Under the pieces are notes generated by a model. The model saw only the letters and a list, made by a program, of their open reading frames with translations, was not told the DNA's origin and did no database searches. DNA of 64,000 bases from Ectobius pallidus (Eukaryota; Arthropoda; Insecta; Blattodea; Ectobiidae), in assembly GCA_964059195.1 (NCBI GenBank), contig CAXKWD010000006.1, forward strand, positions 173,412,825-173,476,824, given 5' to 3'. The position numbers and the translations under genes are program-made. Shown in pieces: positions 1-11,823 of the stretch (position 1 is its first letter; each line of letters starts with the position of its first letter).

Positions 1-1639
1 CTAATTGAGAGAAATTTTTAAATTTTAGACTTCGGTTTTTAATTTTGGAATTTTGGTTTTTTCATTTTGGATTTTTTAAATTTTGGATAAGCTAATCATT
101 GAGTAGATTGTTTTCTGTGCTGTCCGTCACAGCCCTGCTACTTTCATGACGATTTTCTTCGTAATGCAAGGTTGGGTTAGCTCTCGATTTACTCCCAGCG
201 CGCCTAAAGAAGTTCCACTTCAAAAACTCATTTAATATAAATTATCTCATCCTCGAGTTAATGGATATATGACTTCACCTCTTTAAGTCTGACATCTCTT
301 TAAGAAAATGACATCATATAATTTCTTGTGAGAAACTGTTAATAAATCAACTTGTTCAAACTCATGGTTATTATGGGATTATGACAGGATATGACCTAAA
401 GCGTAAGTAACATAGAATTTCAATCTTCATTACTATATTAGTTAAATGACATCTCTATATAAATTTTGTTCTCTCTTCTCACTATTGAATTGTTTGGAAT
501 TTACAACCCCTTCTTGCTACAACCTTTCTAAACTTTCATGAAAACTCAAAGAAAGATAGAGTACCATGAGATGAACACACATAACTTCCTTTACACTTAA
601 TATCTGTGGCTTGGTTCTAAAAGGGTCAATAACATAAAACTTGCATTTGAGATAACTCACTTTGAAGCTCTTATAAAAGTAACATTTTTTGCTCAGAACT
701 TCCGACATTGATTGACCTCTAAGGTTTCTGTATTATGTCTATTAATAGCAACAGACATTGGCACTTTTGTTATACGAAAGACAAAGACTAGCCGAGCTCA
801 ATAATAGGTAGATCTCATTTTTGCAAGAAATTGACATTGGCCCTTCAGCCATTTCATAAAATATGAGAATTGTTCCCTCAAAGAGAGAAGTTATAAAATT
901 ATTGTAATTGGGTGGTCAAAAATAAGTTTAAAACCTCAAATTCTCTGAATTTTAAGGACTTAGGTGTATCTGAAGTGGTTTCATGTGTAAAATCTGTCGA
1001 TTTACTTATTTATTTTGTTGTAGTTACTTTGTTTACTATTTTTAGCATGATTTTAACACTCTTTAATACCAAGTAGTCAAGAGTAATCAGCTATGTCCAT
1101 TTTCATTTGAGAAAATATACATCTTAAGGTACAATTTGGTATAAGATTAACTCCAAAAAATATGTGTGGTTAATTATTGTACAAAATAACAAACAAGGGA
1201 ATTTTTGTCCCACCCGTAACAGTGATAGTTTTGTTAAATTATTATTGATGAGTTAAATAAATTTTCTGACAACCTGGAAGCAGTTTATAATTTGTATTGA
1301 ATCCCTCAAACCTTCATTAATAACAACATTAAGACCCTAACAGTAATACCAGAACAGCAAATGAACTTTGGTTTTGCATCATTAAAATCAGTGTCCAAAT
1401 GATGTCCCACACGTAACAGATTCCGAAAAACAAATTTAAAATATTTAAAATAAATTTTATATAATGCTTTGCATGTAGTGTGGAGGAGAAGTCATTGTAA
1501 ATTTTACAGAATGTGAAGAACCAATTCTAGTTTATTATTTATGATATGTAATAAACAAAAATAGTTTTTATAATTTGCTAGAATGTCCCACCCGTAATTA
1601 TGAAATGGCTGCCTTTTAGAACCAAGCAACATATATATG
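1..1639. other. AT-rich non-coding stretch, no gene seen
   Basis: No supported coding region. Bases 18-95 repeat a loose TTTTGGATTTTT motif, the same low-complexity motif that builds the foldback at 31.4-31.9 kb. Around 100-130 there is a remnant of a dispersed repeat (family E) with the core TGTTTTCTGTGC. The short open frames here have no recognisable domain. Confidence 0.6.
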
Positions 1640-2147
1640 CCAGCATAGAGCACACGGCCGCATTGCAAAGAGTGCGTATTCAGTTGTTTCAACCTGATGC
1701 AAAGCTTTATTGTTCACCAGGCAAGACTGAGTTTCTACAAACAGTGGGTGGCTTATAACTTCCCTTCAGAAAACGTTCGCGGAAAAAATATTTCAAATAA
1801 ACTTTTAAAACAAAATCGTTGTAGCAGTTTTGTTAAAAATAGCCAAACACAAAATTTTCGTCATTAAAAGTGAGAGAAAGTCGTCACCAATCTTTTTGCC
1901 ACATCCCCAGAATGTACCCAACCCAAAATTAAAATTTTGTTTTCATACGATTCTCCGTTTCGGAGCTAGCCTGTTCACAAACTTCCACACGGACAGACAG
2001 ACACACACCCATACACACACTGACACACAGACATGTTTCCAAAAATAGTATTTTTGGATTCAGGAAACATCAAAACGTGTATTTACGTTACAAACTCAAC
2101 TTGGAGTTTGGGGGTCGAAAACAATACTTCCTCTACCTATAGTACAA
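1640..2147 (-). mobile_element. Family B element, truncated copy (HINE-like)
   Basis: Reverse-strand copy of a repeat also present at 2869, 28980 and 56302. Shared landmarks in order on the minus strand are the TAGAGGAAGTATTGTTTTCG head, a GTGT/CTGT-rich microsatellite, the ACGGAGAATCGTATGAAAAC block and the section reading toward GCCACCCACTGT. The terminal ACTTCCTCTGCCC repeat is lost, so this is a degraded copy. The open frame at 1830-2048 is the microsatellite region read as protein and is not a gene. Confidence 0.75.
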
Positions 2148-2174
2148 TCAGTATTAGGCTATAGGCCTATCTAA

Positions 2175-2604
2175 TGCCCGGTTTCTACAAACTAGTGAAT
2201 TACCTATGGGTAAATTACCCATGGACAAATTAGTTCCATTTAACCTACAAGGATATAATGAGCAAGGCCTTGGAGTTGTACAGTTAATTTAATTCAGAAG
2301 GCTTTGATTCTCATTGTTTAAATATTACTATTGATCCTATGAAAGGTTAAATTTTATCCAGCCATCCATGAAAGGATAAATTAACCCGAAGATTTACCCT
2401 TGGAAAGATCTAGCCCAAGTTTGTAGGAACATTTTTTCTGTCATTTTCATATTTATCCAGAGGACATTGATCTAGAAACTCGCTACAAGTGTATGTGATT
2501 GCTATCTTTAAATTATTTGTGTTTGTGTGGTGTTATTTTTGTGAAAATTCTGTCCATTGGATAATTTACCCATAGGTAATTCGCGAGTTTATAGAAACCG
2601 GCCA
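2175..2604. mobile_element. Foldback MITE with TAA flanks
   Basis: Terminal inverted repeats of about 45-50 bp: the left end starts TGCCCGGTTTCTACAAACT and the right end is its near-complement, ending in AGAAACCGGCCA. Both arms also contain the palindromic TACCTATGGGTAAATTACCC block. The element is flanked by TAA on both sides, the TSD type of PIF/Harbinger elements. A second, 3'-truncated copy lies at 24149. No transposase is encoded, so it is a non-autonomous element; the superfamily is inferred from the 3-bp TSD only. Confidence 0.75.
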
Positions 2605-2868
2605 TAAATGAGATACTGATGGAATTCTCGTAATTGCCTTTAACAAAATTCTTATGTCAACTTTAATTTGTGTACAATTTCTGAAAATTCCGTTGGCGAG
2701 CTTTAGGATATTGCGTTCTGTAGCTAATTTTTTATTTGATTTTTTTACAAAATTATACCATTATACAAAAACAAAGTAAAAATACCGTCATATAACTTAA
2801 TATAATACTTAATATATCAACAATTAACTATTTAAATTACCCAAAATCGGAATACATTGCAGATTTTT
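2605..2868. other. Unassigned AT-rich spacer
   Basis: Short non-coding spacer between the foldback MITE and the family B copy. No feature recognised. Confidence 0.5.
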
Positions 2869-3714
2869 ATTTCCTCTGCCCGTACCATAGGTACTATATG
2901 TAGAGGAAGTATTGTTTTCGACCCCAAAATTCGAAGTTGAGTTTTTAGCATACATACACGTTTCAAGGCCCCCTGAATCCAAAAATACTATTTTTGGAAA
3001 CATATCTGTGTCTGTATGTCTGTCCGTCTGTCTGTCTGTGAACACTCTAGCTCCAAAACGGAAAATGTAATGAAAACAAAATTTCGTATTTGGGTCAGGT
3101 ATATTCTCAAGATGTGAGGATAAGATTGGCGACTATTTTCTCTTATTTTTAAGGGGACTTTACATGATGAAAATTTCGTTTTTCGCGATTTTCTCGAAAA
3201 CGGCTCAAACGATTTTCTTTAAAATTTGCACATGTGTTCCTTTTACTGAGAGCTAAAACTTTTATTTGAAACTTTTTTTTCGAAAAAATTCTCTGAGGGT
3301 AGTTACAAGCCACCCACTGTTCACCCACTGCTTGTAGAAAGTGTCTTGCGTGATGAACAACTGAATACGCGCTCTTTCACGGCCTCTTATTCTATATAAG
3401 AATGTGAAATGAGAAAGATGTATTGTTGGCCAGGTATAGAGTAAAGAAGTATCTGAGGGAAATATTCGATAAATTTCGGAAATTATTCTTTACGGCGGAA
3501 AGTTCAATAAACGTCCGCAGTCACTTGTTCTTTTTTTTTTAAGTTTGTTATATAGACTGCGCTTTTAGTCGCATCATTGAAAGAAGAGGTATTTATGGGA
3601 TAATTAGCGTAAAATTGTGTCTTGCGATTCTGTACAAGGATATGTGAATACTGCTAACTTTTATTTGGGCAGAGGAAGTTATGTGACTTTCACATCAGAT
3701 TTTTAAAGTTAAGC
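2869..3714 (+). mobile_element. Family B element, near full length (HINE-like)
   Basis: Starts TTTCCTCTGCCCGTACC and has the inverse GGGCAGAGGAAGT at about 3667-3680. This is followed by about 25 bp containing the hairpin TGTGACTTTCACA and a T-run. Inside are a CTGT/CCGT microsatellite (3001-3045), one about 250-bp monomer (CGATTTTCTCGAAAACGGC, then ACTTTTATTTGAAAC) and an AT-rich tail. The asymmetric inverted repeats plus 3' stem-loop resemble Helentron-derived non-autonomous elements. No protein is encoded. Confidence 0.75.
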
Positions 3715-4231
3715 TGTTTGTTGCTTCCAGCTTCATTCGCGATTTAAAATTCAAGGGATTTCTTATTAACCATTTTTGTAGACTGTGTTTGAAAACCCGT
3801 TTGTCGTAGTTTCTTTGCCATTAAGCATGCACAATGATTATTCTGCTACATTAACATGGACATAGGACATAGGTCTGAGTGACCGCTCTGTGTTAATGGG
3901 CTTGAAGCAATGAAAAACCTTTCAAAATGTGAATTTTAATTATTATTATTCAAGCGAATTGATTCCTAAATGTATAAGTTAATTACCGAAGCATTATTCT
4001 TACACCATCATTTTAAGGGGGTTTTCAGGGCTCACACCTGAGTCACAAATGCACAGTTTGGAAGATATGTTAATATTTTTCAAATGAATAGCTAATATAC
4101 ACAAAAGCTTATTTAGTATAGTCATTCAAATCAGATATTAATCACAGTTCACCATAATAAGTGCAGTACCTTAACTTACAAGTGGTTTTTCCCTTAGAAA
4201 TGAGACATACGGTCATTCTCTCAAAACATTC
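3715..4231. repeat. Unassigned stretch holding unit 1 of a local duplication
   Basis: Unit at about 3925-4050 (TTTTAATTATTATTATTC through TGAGTCACAAATG) recurs at about 4490-4605 in the same orientation, with small indels. The fragment between the two units is a family B piece. No gene seen. Confidence 0.6.
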
Positions 4232-4448
4232 ACATTAGCCGAGGATTGGCGACAAGTTTCTCTTATTTTTAAGGGGACTTTACATGAAGAAATTTTCGTT
4301 TAACGCGATTTTCTCGAAAACGGCTGTAACAATATTTTCTTTAAATTTTGAACATGTGTTGCTTAAAGTGAGGGCTAAAACTTTTATTTGAAACTTTTTT
4401 TCGAAAAAAAATTCTCTGAAGGGTAGTTACAAGCCACCCACTGTTCAT
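4232..4448 (+). mobile_element. Family B monomer fragment
   Basis: Carries the internal B monomer (AAGGGGACTTTACATGAAG, TTTCTCGAAAACGGCTG, AGTTACAAGCCACCCACTG) without the head. A stray terminal repeat GGTACGGGCAGAGGAAGT sits at 4607-4624, suggesting a rearranged or partly deleted copy. Confidence 0.7.
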
Positions 4449-4489
4449 AACTCAGAATTATGGAATTTTTAACTAAGAGAAACTTACAT

Positions 4490-5030
4490 AATATGAATTT
4501 TAATTATTATTCAAGCTAATTTAATCCTAAACAATTATCTACTGAAGCATTATTCTTACACCATCATTTTAAGGGGTTTTCAGGGCACACATCTGAGTCA
4601 CAAATGGTACGGGCAGAGGAAGTAAAAATAACGTGCATAACCTAGATATGAGACCAGCACCAGACAGTCTGAACGAGTTATAAAAATAATAGCACGTTAT
4701 GATTAACACAAACATTAAGGAAAGTTGAGTCATAAAAACGTAATGATAGCTAGTGTGTTAGGGTTCAACTAAAAGCGAACTTCCGCGCGCCAGAACTACT
4801 TCGGAACTAACAAGAACTTGTCACATTTAATACGTTAATACTACAATTTCATTCTTTTGTTCAACGTCCGGGTTTAAAATATACTTCCGGTGACGCAGTG
4901 GAAATTACAGTTTTTTTTTTCTATTTTAAGAAGGTTCATTCGAGGACCAAGTGAGATTGAAGGCCTGAGAATAAAATGTGGATAAAGATCAATACATTAT
5001 TTTAGAGTTAATCAAGGAAAACTTTTAGCT
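4490..5030. repeat. Unit 2 of local duplication, then unassigned spacer
   Basis: Second copy of the duplicated unit at about 4490-4605, then a B-type terminal repeat. From 4625 to 5030 I see only AT-rich DNA with a 10-T run near 4911. Confidence 0.55.
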
Positions 5031-5797
5031 AGATTTTGAAGAAAAATATACCTATTGCAATCGATACCATGTCATGACTTTCGAAAAATTATTTCATATC
5101 TTTACATTTTATGTCTCCCTAAGTACGAAACCACCGTCCGTTATATATATATATATATATATATCTTTACCTATATATATAGTTATATATCTTTACATAT
5201 ATATATAGATATATATATCAATATATATATCTATATATAAGTTATATCTTTACACGCTAGCGGCCGTAATTTTGAAGATATTTGAACCAAATTTTATTAT
5301 GTTATTTCTAGGCCCAATCGTTCGGACAAGTTCGTTAATGAGCAAAATTGGCCCAATGGGAGGGTCGGAGGAGGGGGTTGAAATTTTGAAAAGTTTATAT
5401 CTCGGCCCCTATGAAGTATAGAGGGAAACTTTGTTTGAATAAATTAGAGTACTCCCTATGGAGTTCACAGTGATACCAACGATTCGGGGGTTTTGGGGGT
5501 ACGAGTGGGGGTGGGAAGATGGAAATTAGAAATTTTTGAAACCACGTCTTGTGGGGTATCGTTGAAAAGCGCTTGATGAGTACTCTACAAATCAATAACT
5601 AGTTTCTTGATAGTTCTCATATAAGGCGAGATTTTAATGTTTGAAAAAGTGCTCTGTTCTCTTTTTTTGCAGTTATTATTGCGGGTTTTTCATGCCAAGG
5701 CTAAAGAAGAAGAGTGCTGCGCAGCGACAATAAATTAAACCAAAAGCACTTCGAAATCTACCTCAGCCTGTAGGCCTGCCTAAAGGGATTTTTTTTG
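5031..5797 (+). mobile_element. Family G dispersed repeat, copy 1
   Basis: Same-orientation match to 59246-59898 across almost its whole length. Landmarks are CCTATTGCAATCGATACC, TTTACACGCTAGCGGCCG, TATCTCGGCCCCTATGAAG and GGCTAAAGAAG. The start AGATTTTGAAG and an internal CTTCGAAATCTA near 5749-5760 form an asymmetric inverted repeat, followed by about 35 bp and a T-run. This copy differs from copy 2 by an (AT)n expansion at 5142-5240 and an insertion of about 30 bp (AGTGCTGCGCAGCGACA). No coding sequence. Confidence 0.75.
5142..5240. repeat. Compound (AT)n microsatellite with interspersed TTTAC
   Basis: Runs of TATATATATA broken by TCTTTAC and GTTATA units inside family G copy 1. Copy 2 has a short unique sequence at the equivalent place, so this is a lineage-specific expansion. 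Confidence 0.9.
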
Positions 5798-5851
5798 TTA
5801 GATCTACTGTAATTGGCTAAGCTTATTACGTGTGAGGTAATGGTATCATAA

Positions 5852-5957
5852 TCCATAATAATAAAAGCAAGTATTTGTCTTTCTGTCTGTCTGTCCGTTC
5901 GTCTGTCTATCCGCGATGCCCAGTGAACTCTACTGAACGCAGAGAAGTGTATTAAAG
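5852..5957 (+). mobile_element. Helitron 5' end fragment
   Basis: Begins TCCATAATAATAAAAG after an A. It aligns with the 5' end of the minus-strand Helitron ending near 43988 through the shared GATGCCCAGTGAACTC... ACGCAGAG segment. A CTGT microsatellite is present in this copy. It is interrupted at 5958 by a hAT and continues after 6428; I cannot identify the 3' end. Confidence 0.6.
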
Positions 5958-6427
5958 CAGGGGTCCTCAAACTTCCTTCATTCGAAGACCCCTTTAATTA
6001 TTAATGCTGTCATTGCGGACCCCCTAAAAAATTACCCTTTACTATTTTTACTAATTTTGTGGTATTAACCATTTCAAATCTATTTAATTCAAAACGAAAA
6101 GCTATAGGATAGAAAAAGAAAGCAGTCTGTTTGTTTTGATATTTTTTTATGTCTAACATTGAATTCAATTGCAAAAAGACAGGCATCTTAGTATTAATTT
6201 AAAAAAAATTACCTATGGGACAGTTATATAGTAAAATACTACTAATTTCAGTAAGAAGGATACTGTTGGCTTTTTTTCTTCTTCCTTCTTTTCTTTTGAC
6301 AATCTCTGAAATATTGGGCTTTATTTTTGAAATTTTCAGCCTTAAATCTACTTCAATATTCAAAAAACTCCCGCGGACCCCTCAAACCATGCCTAGGGGC
6401 CCCCGGACCACACTTTGAGAACCCCTG
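5958..6427. mobile_element. hAT MITE with 8-bp TSD TATTAAAG
   Basis: Termini CAGGGGTCCTCAAACTT and AACCCCTG form inverted repeats of the classic hAT (Charlie-type) CAGGGGTTCTCAAA kind. The 8-bp duplication TATTAAAG flanks both ends (5950-5957, 6428-6435), diagnostic of hAT insertion. The 470-bp body is AT-rich with no transposase; the open frame at 6215-6418 has no domain. The element sits in a Helitron fragment. Confidence 0.92.
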
Positions 6428-6435
6428 TATTAAAG

Positions 6436-7300
6436 GAACAAATTCGTGACACTGGAGTCTCCTTATTTTTGTAGATCGGAAGTGAATTTAGTGGTGTATT
6501 GAATAATTGTATCAGTAAAAGTTAAAATATCTAGATTGTTTTAGGCTATTTTATGCTATTTTTGTTTATGCTATTGCCGATATAATGAATAGTTACTTGT
6601 TTATTTTGTAAAAAAAAAAACTAGAACAACTGTGTCAAAATTATAATATAATTTTCGGTGTTAATATTAGTGTTCCTTATATGTTTTATTAAGACGGCTA
6701 TAATCCTTTGTTTAAAGCCAAAAAATACCTTTTCAACATGCCTAAAAATCCGGGCCCTAATTATGGCAATATGAACTACAATCTGATTGGAGTTTATGCG
6801 GGGAATTCTTGGTAACGAGTAAGTTCTTCCCCTGGTGTGGAACTTATGAATGTCATTCCTTTGCGATAAAGTTTTTTTTTTCGTTCTTCTTTCTTTTCTT
6901 TCTTGTCTCGCTAATTGATTTAGGAATTTTCATGAGGTACAGTGAAAGCTTGTATGTATTAGCTAATTCTAGAATAAAATAAGAACCACTTCTCTAGAAC
7001 TTTCACACCGCAACGACCTTGGCATTGCCCGAGGTGAAGTTTTTTATGACATGCATAATGTATCCAATGATATATACTATTCTTTGCCTTAAATTTGTAA
7101 ACAAAAAAAGCACCGCAAAATAAATGAAGGAAAATCTAAAATCTCATGTAAAATTACGGAGCAGGGTAGAGGAATGAACTATGATCATAATCGTTTTGTT
7201 ATTTGTTTTCTACGCAGTCCGGCATGGGTTTATAATTTGTGCGAGGAATTGCACGAATTAATTAAAAGGATATCTTCAACTTCCCACGTCTTCAGTAACT
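6436..7300. other. Unassigned AT-rich stretch
   Basis: The first part may be the continuation of the Helitron broken by the hAT. A family E remnant lies at about 7190-7270 (TGTTTTCTACGCAGTCCGGC). No gene recognised. Confidence 0.5.
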
Positions 7301-7680
7301 TTAAAAGCCCGGCGTCGCCTGGGTTTTGTATTTTGTAATTGGAAATTAACTTATGAAGGACTTTCGATTTTCAAATTCTAGGTCCTTATATACGTATTAA
7401 AAATTCGAAATAAAGAAGAACGACTTATCACACTCTAACTATTCCCTCAGAAAACGTTTGATATAGCTTTTTATGGCTCACAGAAGATGTAGAATTTTGC
7501 ATCCCATCACTTCTACACACCAAGCCTGGCAGGGGTTCAAATAAGAAGAAACAGAATTTCAGGAAATATAAAATTGTATTGTCTCTGCGTAATATTTTAT
7601 TTCTCACTCTCATCACTCTAGTTGATTCTCTGTCAGTCTGTCAGTCAGTCAGTCATTCATTAATTCAGTCAGGACCTAGC
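7301..7680 (-). mobile_element. Helitron fragment (type C, partial)
   Basis: Minus-strand copy. The 3' hairpin region CCCGGCGTCGCCTGGG is at 7308-7323 and the 5' region CTGACTGAATTAATG at about 7660-7675, with most of the interior deleted. Homologous to the complete element at 61497-62365. It retains the uninterrupted TTTTTAATACGTATATAAG (reverse strand), which serves as the empty site for the Helitron insertion at 41152. Confidence 0.75.
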
Positions 7681-8188
7681 TTCTTATCATATAAATGTTG
7701 CTGAATGGTTGTATAAAATGAATTCCCTAATATACAATTTAACTTTAATTGTAAAAATTTATCGCGGAGTGAAACGCGAATCTTTATGATAAAAAAATTA
7801 AAATGTTATTTTGGAACTTGTATCTCTTTCATTAGACTACATTAGACTTAAACGCCACATGTGGAATAAATTAAATTGCTTATTTTCTACGAAGAATCAG
7901 AGATGATTAAACGTTCTAATAATATATTCATTATTTTATTGATACGTTTTTCGAAATAAAGTATATTGAAATAACAGCCAATCGTCTTTGATCTTCTTGA
8001 TAAAATACCTTGTCGATGGCATTTGTTTGCTTTTATTGTTTGTTTCATGTTTTTATCGCTACCCTAGCATTTGTTTCTCTCTCGTATTAAAACCGATTGT
8101 TACGGTATGATTAATTCCACTGATTTAGCCTGAACAGTGTAACGATCTAGTTTCTTTGAAACAAATACACGGCTGATATAAGTGTATA
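7681..8188. other. Unassigned AT-rich spacer
   Basis: No coding or repeat signature recognised. Confidence 0.5.
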
Positions 8189-9110
8189 CAGGATGTTAAT
8201 GAATAACACCGAAATATTTTACCTGTGTATAAAGGACAAGCAACTTTTATTAGGAAATTTTTGCTCTATGGATTCAATTATTCCTGTTACAGCATAAAAT
8301 CTTCCAGAGCATGGCCGCCACTGACTTCTAACATTACAAAAAAAAATGCAAAACAAAGGAACTTCGTTGTTAACACTGTAGTCAGTAGTTATGAATAAAA
8401 AAAAAATACTAATGCAGTGGCAACCAGTCATGTGATTAGCCTGTAAATTTTGCAGATTATGAACACTCTAAATTATGATACAGCTGTTGACGAATGATTA
8501 AAAGTCAGGTTTTTATCAATCACTAGAAAGGCATGAAGTCAATTTAATGAACATTTTAACCCTATTTTGCGTAATTATTGATTTATGAGCACCAAATTAC
8601 AATGACTTCAATGCCCTGTAGCAATAGTATATTGCGATACAAATGCCTTTACGACCCGTGTGTTGCATGCTATTTTTTGCACGACTGTTACTTATATCAA
8701 TTTAATTATATTAATTGTGATATTACCTGAAAATATTATGTAAATACATTCTTGAAAATAGATGTTTATTTCAGAAAGTGATTCGCATGTGTTTGTTGTT
8801 ATGGGAACCGAATATTTGTCCTGGGGGCCGTGTCCATAAAGGCTTGTATTATGAAGTGTATCGTAATGAATTATGACGTGGCGCTTGGACCGCAAGTAAT
8901 TTAACCTCATCGCAACGCCCTTAGCAACACGATTGTGTGGGAATGTCAACTTACGATCCTTGTAAACAACTTTCGTAAGTAACACTTACTAGCTAAGAAG
9001 TGCAAAAACACATTTTACGTCATAGAACAAAAATCTCCTAATAAAAGTCGCTTGTCTAAGTCCCCTCTATATATAGGTAAAATATTTCTGTGTTATTTAT
9101 TAACACCCTG
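8189..9110. mobile_element. Long-TIR DNA element (ACAGGRTGTTAAT family), copy 1
   Basis: Imperfect TIRs of about 90 bp. The left begins CAGGATGTTAATGAATAAC and the right ends in TTATTTATTAACACCCTG; both run through the AAAATATTT and TTTTATTAGGA blocks. TATA flanks both ends, so the TSD cannot be resolved from the palindromic context. A shorter relative is at 25757-26285, and comparison shows that an internal segment of about 380 bp here is a separate insertion (family D). No transposase frame. Confidence 0.75.
8628..9012 (+). mobile_element. Family D repeat inserted in the TIR element
   Basis: Shares GTATATTGCGATAC, GCATGCTATTTTTTGCACG, AAAGTGATTCGCATGTGT and GAATATTTGTCCT with 36139-36655 and 47372-47830. 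The sister TIR element at 25757 lacks this segment and runs from its CCCTGTAGCATAGG to ATTTTACGTCATAGAAC almost directly. The reverse-strand open frame at 8692-8985 is a shadow of this repeat. Confidence 0.7.
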
Positions 9111-9389
9111 TATACTAAATAATTAGTTGTGTTTATTTAATTTTTTAGTGAAACAATCCGTTGATAAATATATTACAATTTTCCGCTGTTATCTTTTAAG
9201 TATAATTTGAACTTCGTGGCAGCATTTATCAAACTTAAGAAATAAAACTCACCACCAGGAGTTGAACCCATAACCACATGAATCCAGAAGCGACATACCT
9301 GTAAAAGAAGAAGAAAATATAACTTAGTTGTGGCATGACTATAAGATACATAATGTAGAAGTCATCAGAGAATATGAGAAACGAGGGAT
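9111..9389. other. Unassigned spacer with weak tRNA-like B box
   Basis: At 9248-9268 the reverse strand reads GGGTTCAACTCCTGG, a good Pol III B-box/T-arm match. I could not find a matching A box or a cloverleaf, so this is at most a decayed SINE head. Confidence 0.35.
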
Positions 9390-9620
9390 GTCCACAAGTT
9401 TCCCTTGGGTCAGTTTAAAGAAACAAAAGAGAATTTCAAGTAAATAGGGTAGTTATTGCAAAAGACACAGCCAGTGATCAGCTATTTTTCAATATATTGG
9501 CCACCGGAATTGAGACATCTTTCATACTATGGGACCAACTTTCGAATACCTGTGTCGTAGAAGTATGCCACCCGAGATTTGAACCACTACGCCCCCAGTG
9601 ATTTCCATATTTTCCAACAC
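9390..9620 (-). pseudogene. mariner transposase 3' tail, decayed
   Basis: The reverse strand encodes a mariner-type C-terminus (DTGIRKLVP, then an NSGGQYIEK-like end and stop) followed by the usual 3' untranslated tail. A stop interrupts the frame (VP*YE). It matches the tails at 30021, 47850 and 63030. The catalytic DDD core is absent, so this is a 5'-truncated dead copy. Confidence 0.75.
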
Positions 9621-9989
9621 CTCACAAAATGACAAATAATGGCAGTTTATATAATTTCTGAAAATTACACTGCATTTATCAAAACAAATTCACGTCTTAT
9701 TTATCTGTCAACAAACAGTTGAGGAACGATACGTATTATCAGTGTTCACAGGTAGTTTTGGAACTGCATAAAACTTACGATATAATTAATTTCTGAAATC
9801 TACTTACTGGTAGGAACGAATTATATTCTAAAGGAAAAAAGCGATAGTATTTGATGAGATATTTTAAATAAAAACTGATGAAGCCAGCGTTGACTTTTGT
9901 AAATGTATTGTCAGTGCCTTCAGGGCCGTGGAAAGACAGCAAGGGCCCCAGGGACAAATTTTCCCGGGCCCCCATCAAATATTAAATTC
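9621..9989. other. Unassigned; GC-rich possible transposon end
   Basis: Bases about 9921-9972 (CAGGGCCGTGGAAAGAC, then CCCGGGCCCCC) look like a hAT-type CAGGG terminus. A GC-rich block at 10589-10640 (GGCCCGGGCCCCAGGGC) is a possible but poor partner. No TSD found. Confidence 0.35.
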
Positions 9990-10720
9990 ACTAGCCAACT
10001 CGCCCTTTATAATGTGTGCAACAAAAAGATTATGTAATCATATTACATAATTATTAAATGCCAGACTGACACCGGAACTCGATGAGATTGTCCTGTAGAC
10101 AGGACTGTCTGTCTGTCTGTCTGTCCGTGTGTCTGTAAGCGCGATATCTCAAATACGCTTTATCGGATTTTCATAAAACTTGGTATAGGCCTACTGTTCA
10201 TAACGCCCATAGGACGAAGCCTATTGATTTTGGACCAAATCGGTTAACTGATGCCGGGCACGAAACGGAAAAATAGATTAAAATGTCCTAATTAGGAACA
10301 ATGTTTTCTGTATTTGCCAGTTTAATCCTTTGAAAATTATGATTTTAAATGCCGAACATTAGTGAGGCCTACTGTTGAGTCCAAAAGGATTTCTGCTTCT
10401 ACTTTTCAAAAATAGCAACTTTTCTTCAAGAATAACCAGTTTCAGATTAACTGATAAATTCCCTGTCACCGTTATACGACAGGACAATGCAGATAAAATA
10501 AACACATAATATATACATAACTTAAGCTGTTTATTGACTTATAACAATTTTATTTTAGAGTAAATTTAGAAAGTAAAAAATAAAACCTGGCCCGGGCCCC
10601 AGGGCTGCAGCCTCGGCTGTCCCTCGGTCTCGTCGGGTCTGAGTGGCTTCGGGATTGTAGACCTTTAAGTTTCGTATTTAAGCATCATTTCAACCGAGGC
10701 AAAGCCACGGGCTATTTTCT
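9990..10720 (+). mobile_element. Helitron-like 3' end enclosing an A-type monomer
   Basis: Ends GCAAAGCCACGGGCTATTTTCTAG followed by T (CTAG about 10717-10720), the CTRR-T terminus with upstream GC-rich palindrome expected of Helitrons. Upstream, 10096-10260 holds a CTGT microsatellite and one family A monomer (TTATCGGATTTTCATAAAAC, CCAAATCGGTTAACTG). The 5' boundary was not located. Confidence 0.5.
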
Positions 10721-11079
10721 AGTATATTGCATATTATTCTTAAATAGTCATTAAAAATGTAGCGTGTGACTTTTACCTGTTATAAGTGATTTGTCATTGT
10801 TTTTACTCTCTAGACATTCCTTCCTATACTTTTCCCTTTCAGTACAGTATTAGGCCTACTTCTGCCTCTTTTCCGTCCGCATTCATCTCCGATATATGGC
10901 AGAAATATGAGGTAGCTAGTCATTACAAGTGAGGAGAAATCTCAAAGCTGATGGCATGTAATATACACACAGTCTCTTATAAGGATGACTTGGGGTAAAA
11001 TGATGTTAGAGAGGCAGGAAGTTAGAGATGACATAGCAAGTGAACGAAAGCTCACATGGTCTGAATGTAATAAAAATTA
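10721..11079. other. Unassigned spacer
   Basis: No feature recognised. Confidence 0.5.
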
Positions 11080-11612
11080 AATCAGGTAAGCTTATGTAAC
11101 AAAGTGCCAGAATGCTTTTGTTTAATCAGTGATGATTGCAATTAGGATTTGCAGAAAATAACTTAAGTTGTTTTTGTAATCTATCTCCGAGTTAAGCTCC
11201 AGATCGATTCATTAAGCAGGGCTTACGGAAGAACAAAGGTCTAGTTTGATAATCATACGTGAAGGAATATGTGGGTAGTGTTATTTGTCAAAGCTAACTG
11301 TATTGCAACTTCCAAAGTCGTATATGACCACTGTAAAACAATATGATGTCATGAGAACTGATTTTCATTTCATAAATTCTTTCTAATATAAGTTATTACC
11401 ACAAAATAAGCATTAAATTGGACATTACTCCGGTGCCGGTCAAACCGATTTGGTCCAATATCAATAGGTTTCTTCCCATGGACGTTACAAATGCGTATAC
11501 CAAGTTTCATAAAAATCCGATAAAGCGTATTTGAGTTATCACGCGTACAGACAGACGGACAGACATTTTCCCGTCCCCCACACAATCTCATAAAGTACCA
11601 TTCTGGCAGTTA
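11080..11612 (-). mobile_element. Family A element, one-monomer copy (HINE-like)
   Basis: Complete minus-strand copy. On the minus strand it begins AACTGCCAGAATGGTAC, runs through a CTGT/CCGT microsatellite and one about 150-bp monomer (ATAACTCAAATACGC, ACCAAATCGG, CCGGAGTAATG), and ends with GCATTCTGGCACTTTG plus the short hairpin region TTACCTGAT. No SINE is present at the internal SINE site, so it belongs to the ancestral subfamily. The open frame at 11370-11591 is the monomer and microsatellite read as protein. Confidence 0.8.
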
Positions 11613-11823
11613 ATAAAACTAGTAGCATGAAGTAAAAGTAGCACATTTTCGCACTATTTAGAACAAATTCAAGATTATAACTTCAACGTTGAGTTTCTTT
11701 TAATTTAATTTATTTTTTAAAACGCTATCTTTCAATAAGGCCTATTCTAAAATAAAAATATATATTTTTTCAACATTGCAGTATTTTTTCTTTGTGTTAT
11801 TCACGTTTCAACTGTGAGGTCAT

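Noticed and set aside
5055..5240. Tyr/Ile-rich open frame
   Set aside because: Translation of an (AT)n microsatellite.
9240..9300. Possible tRNA gene (B box)
   Set aside because: No matching A box or cloverleaf.
9921..10640. hAT element between CAGGGCCG at 9921 and the GC-rich block at 10600
   Set aside because: The inverted similarity is poor and no 8-bp duplication was found.
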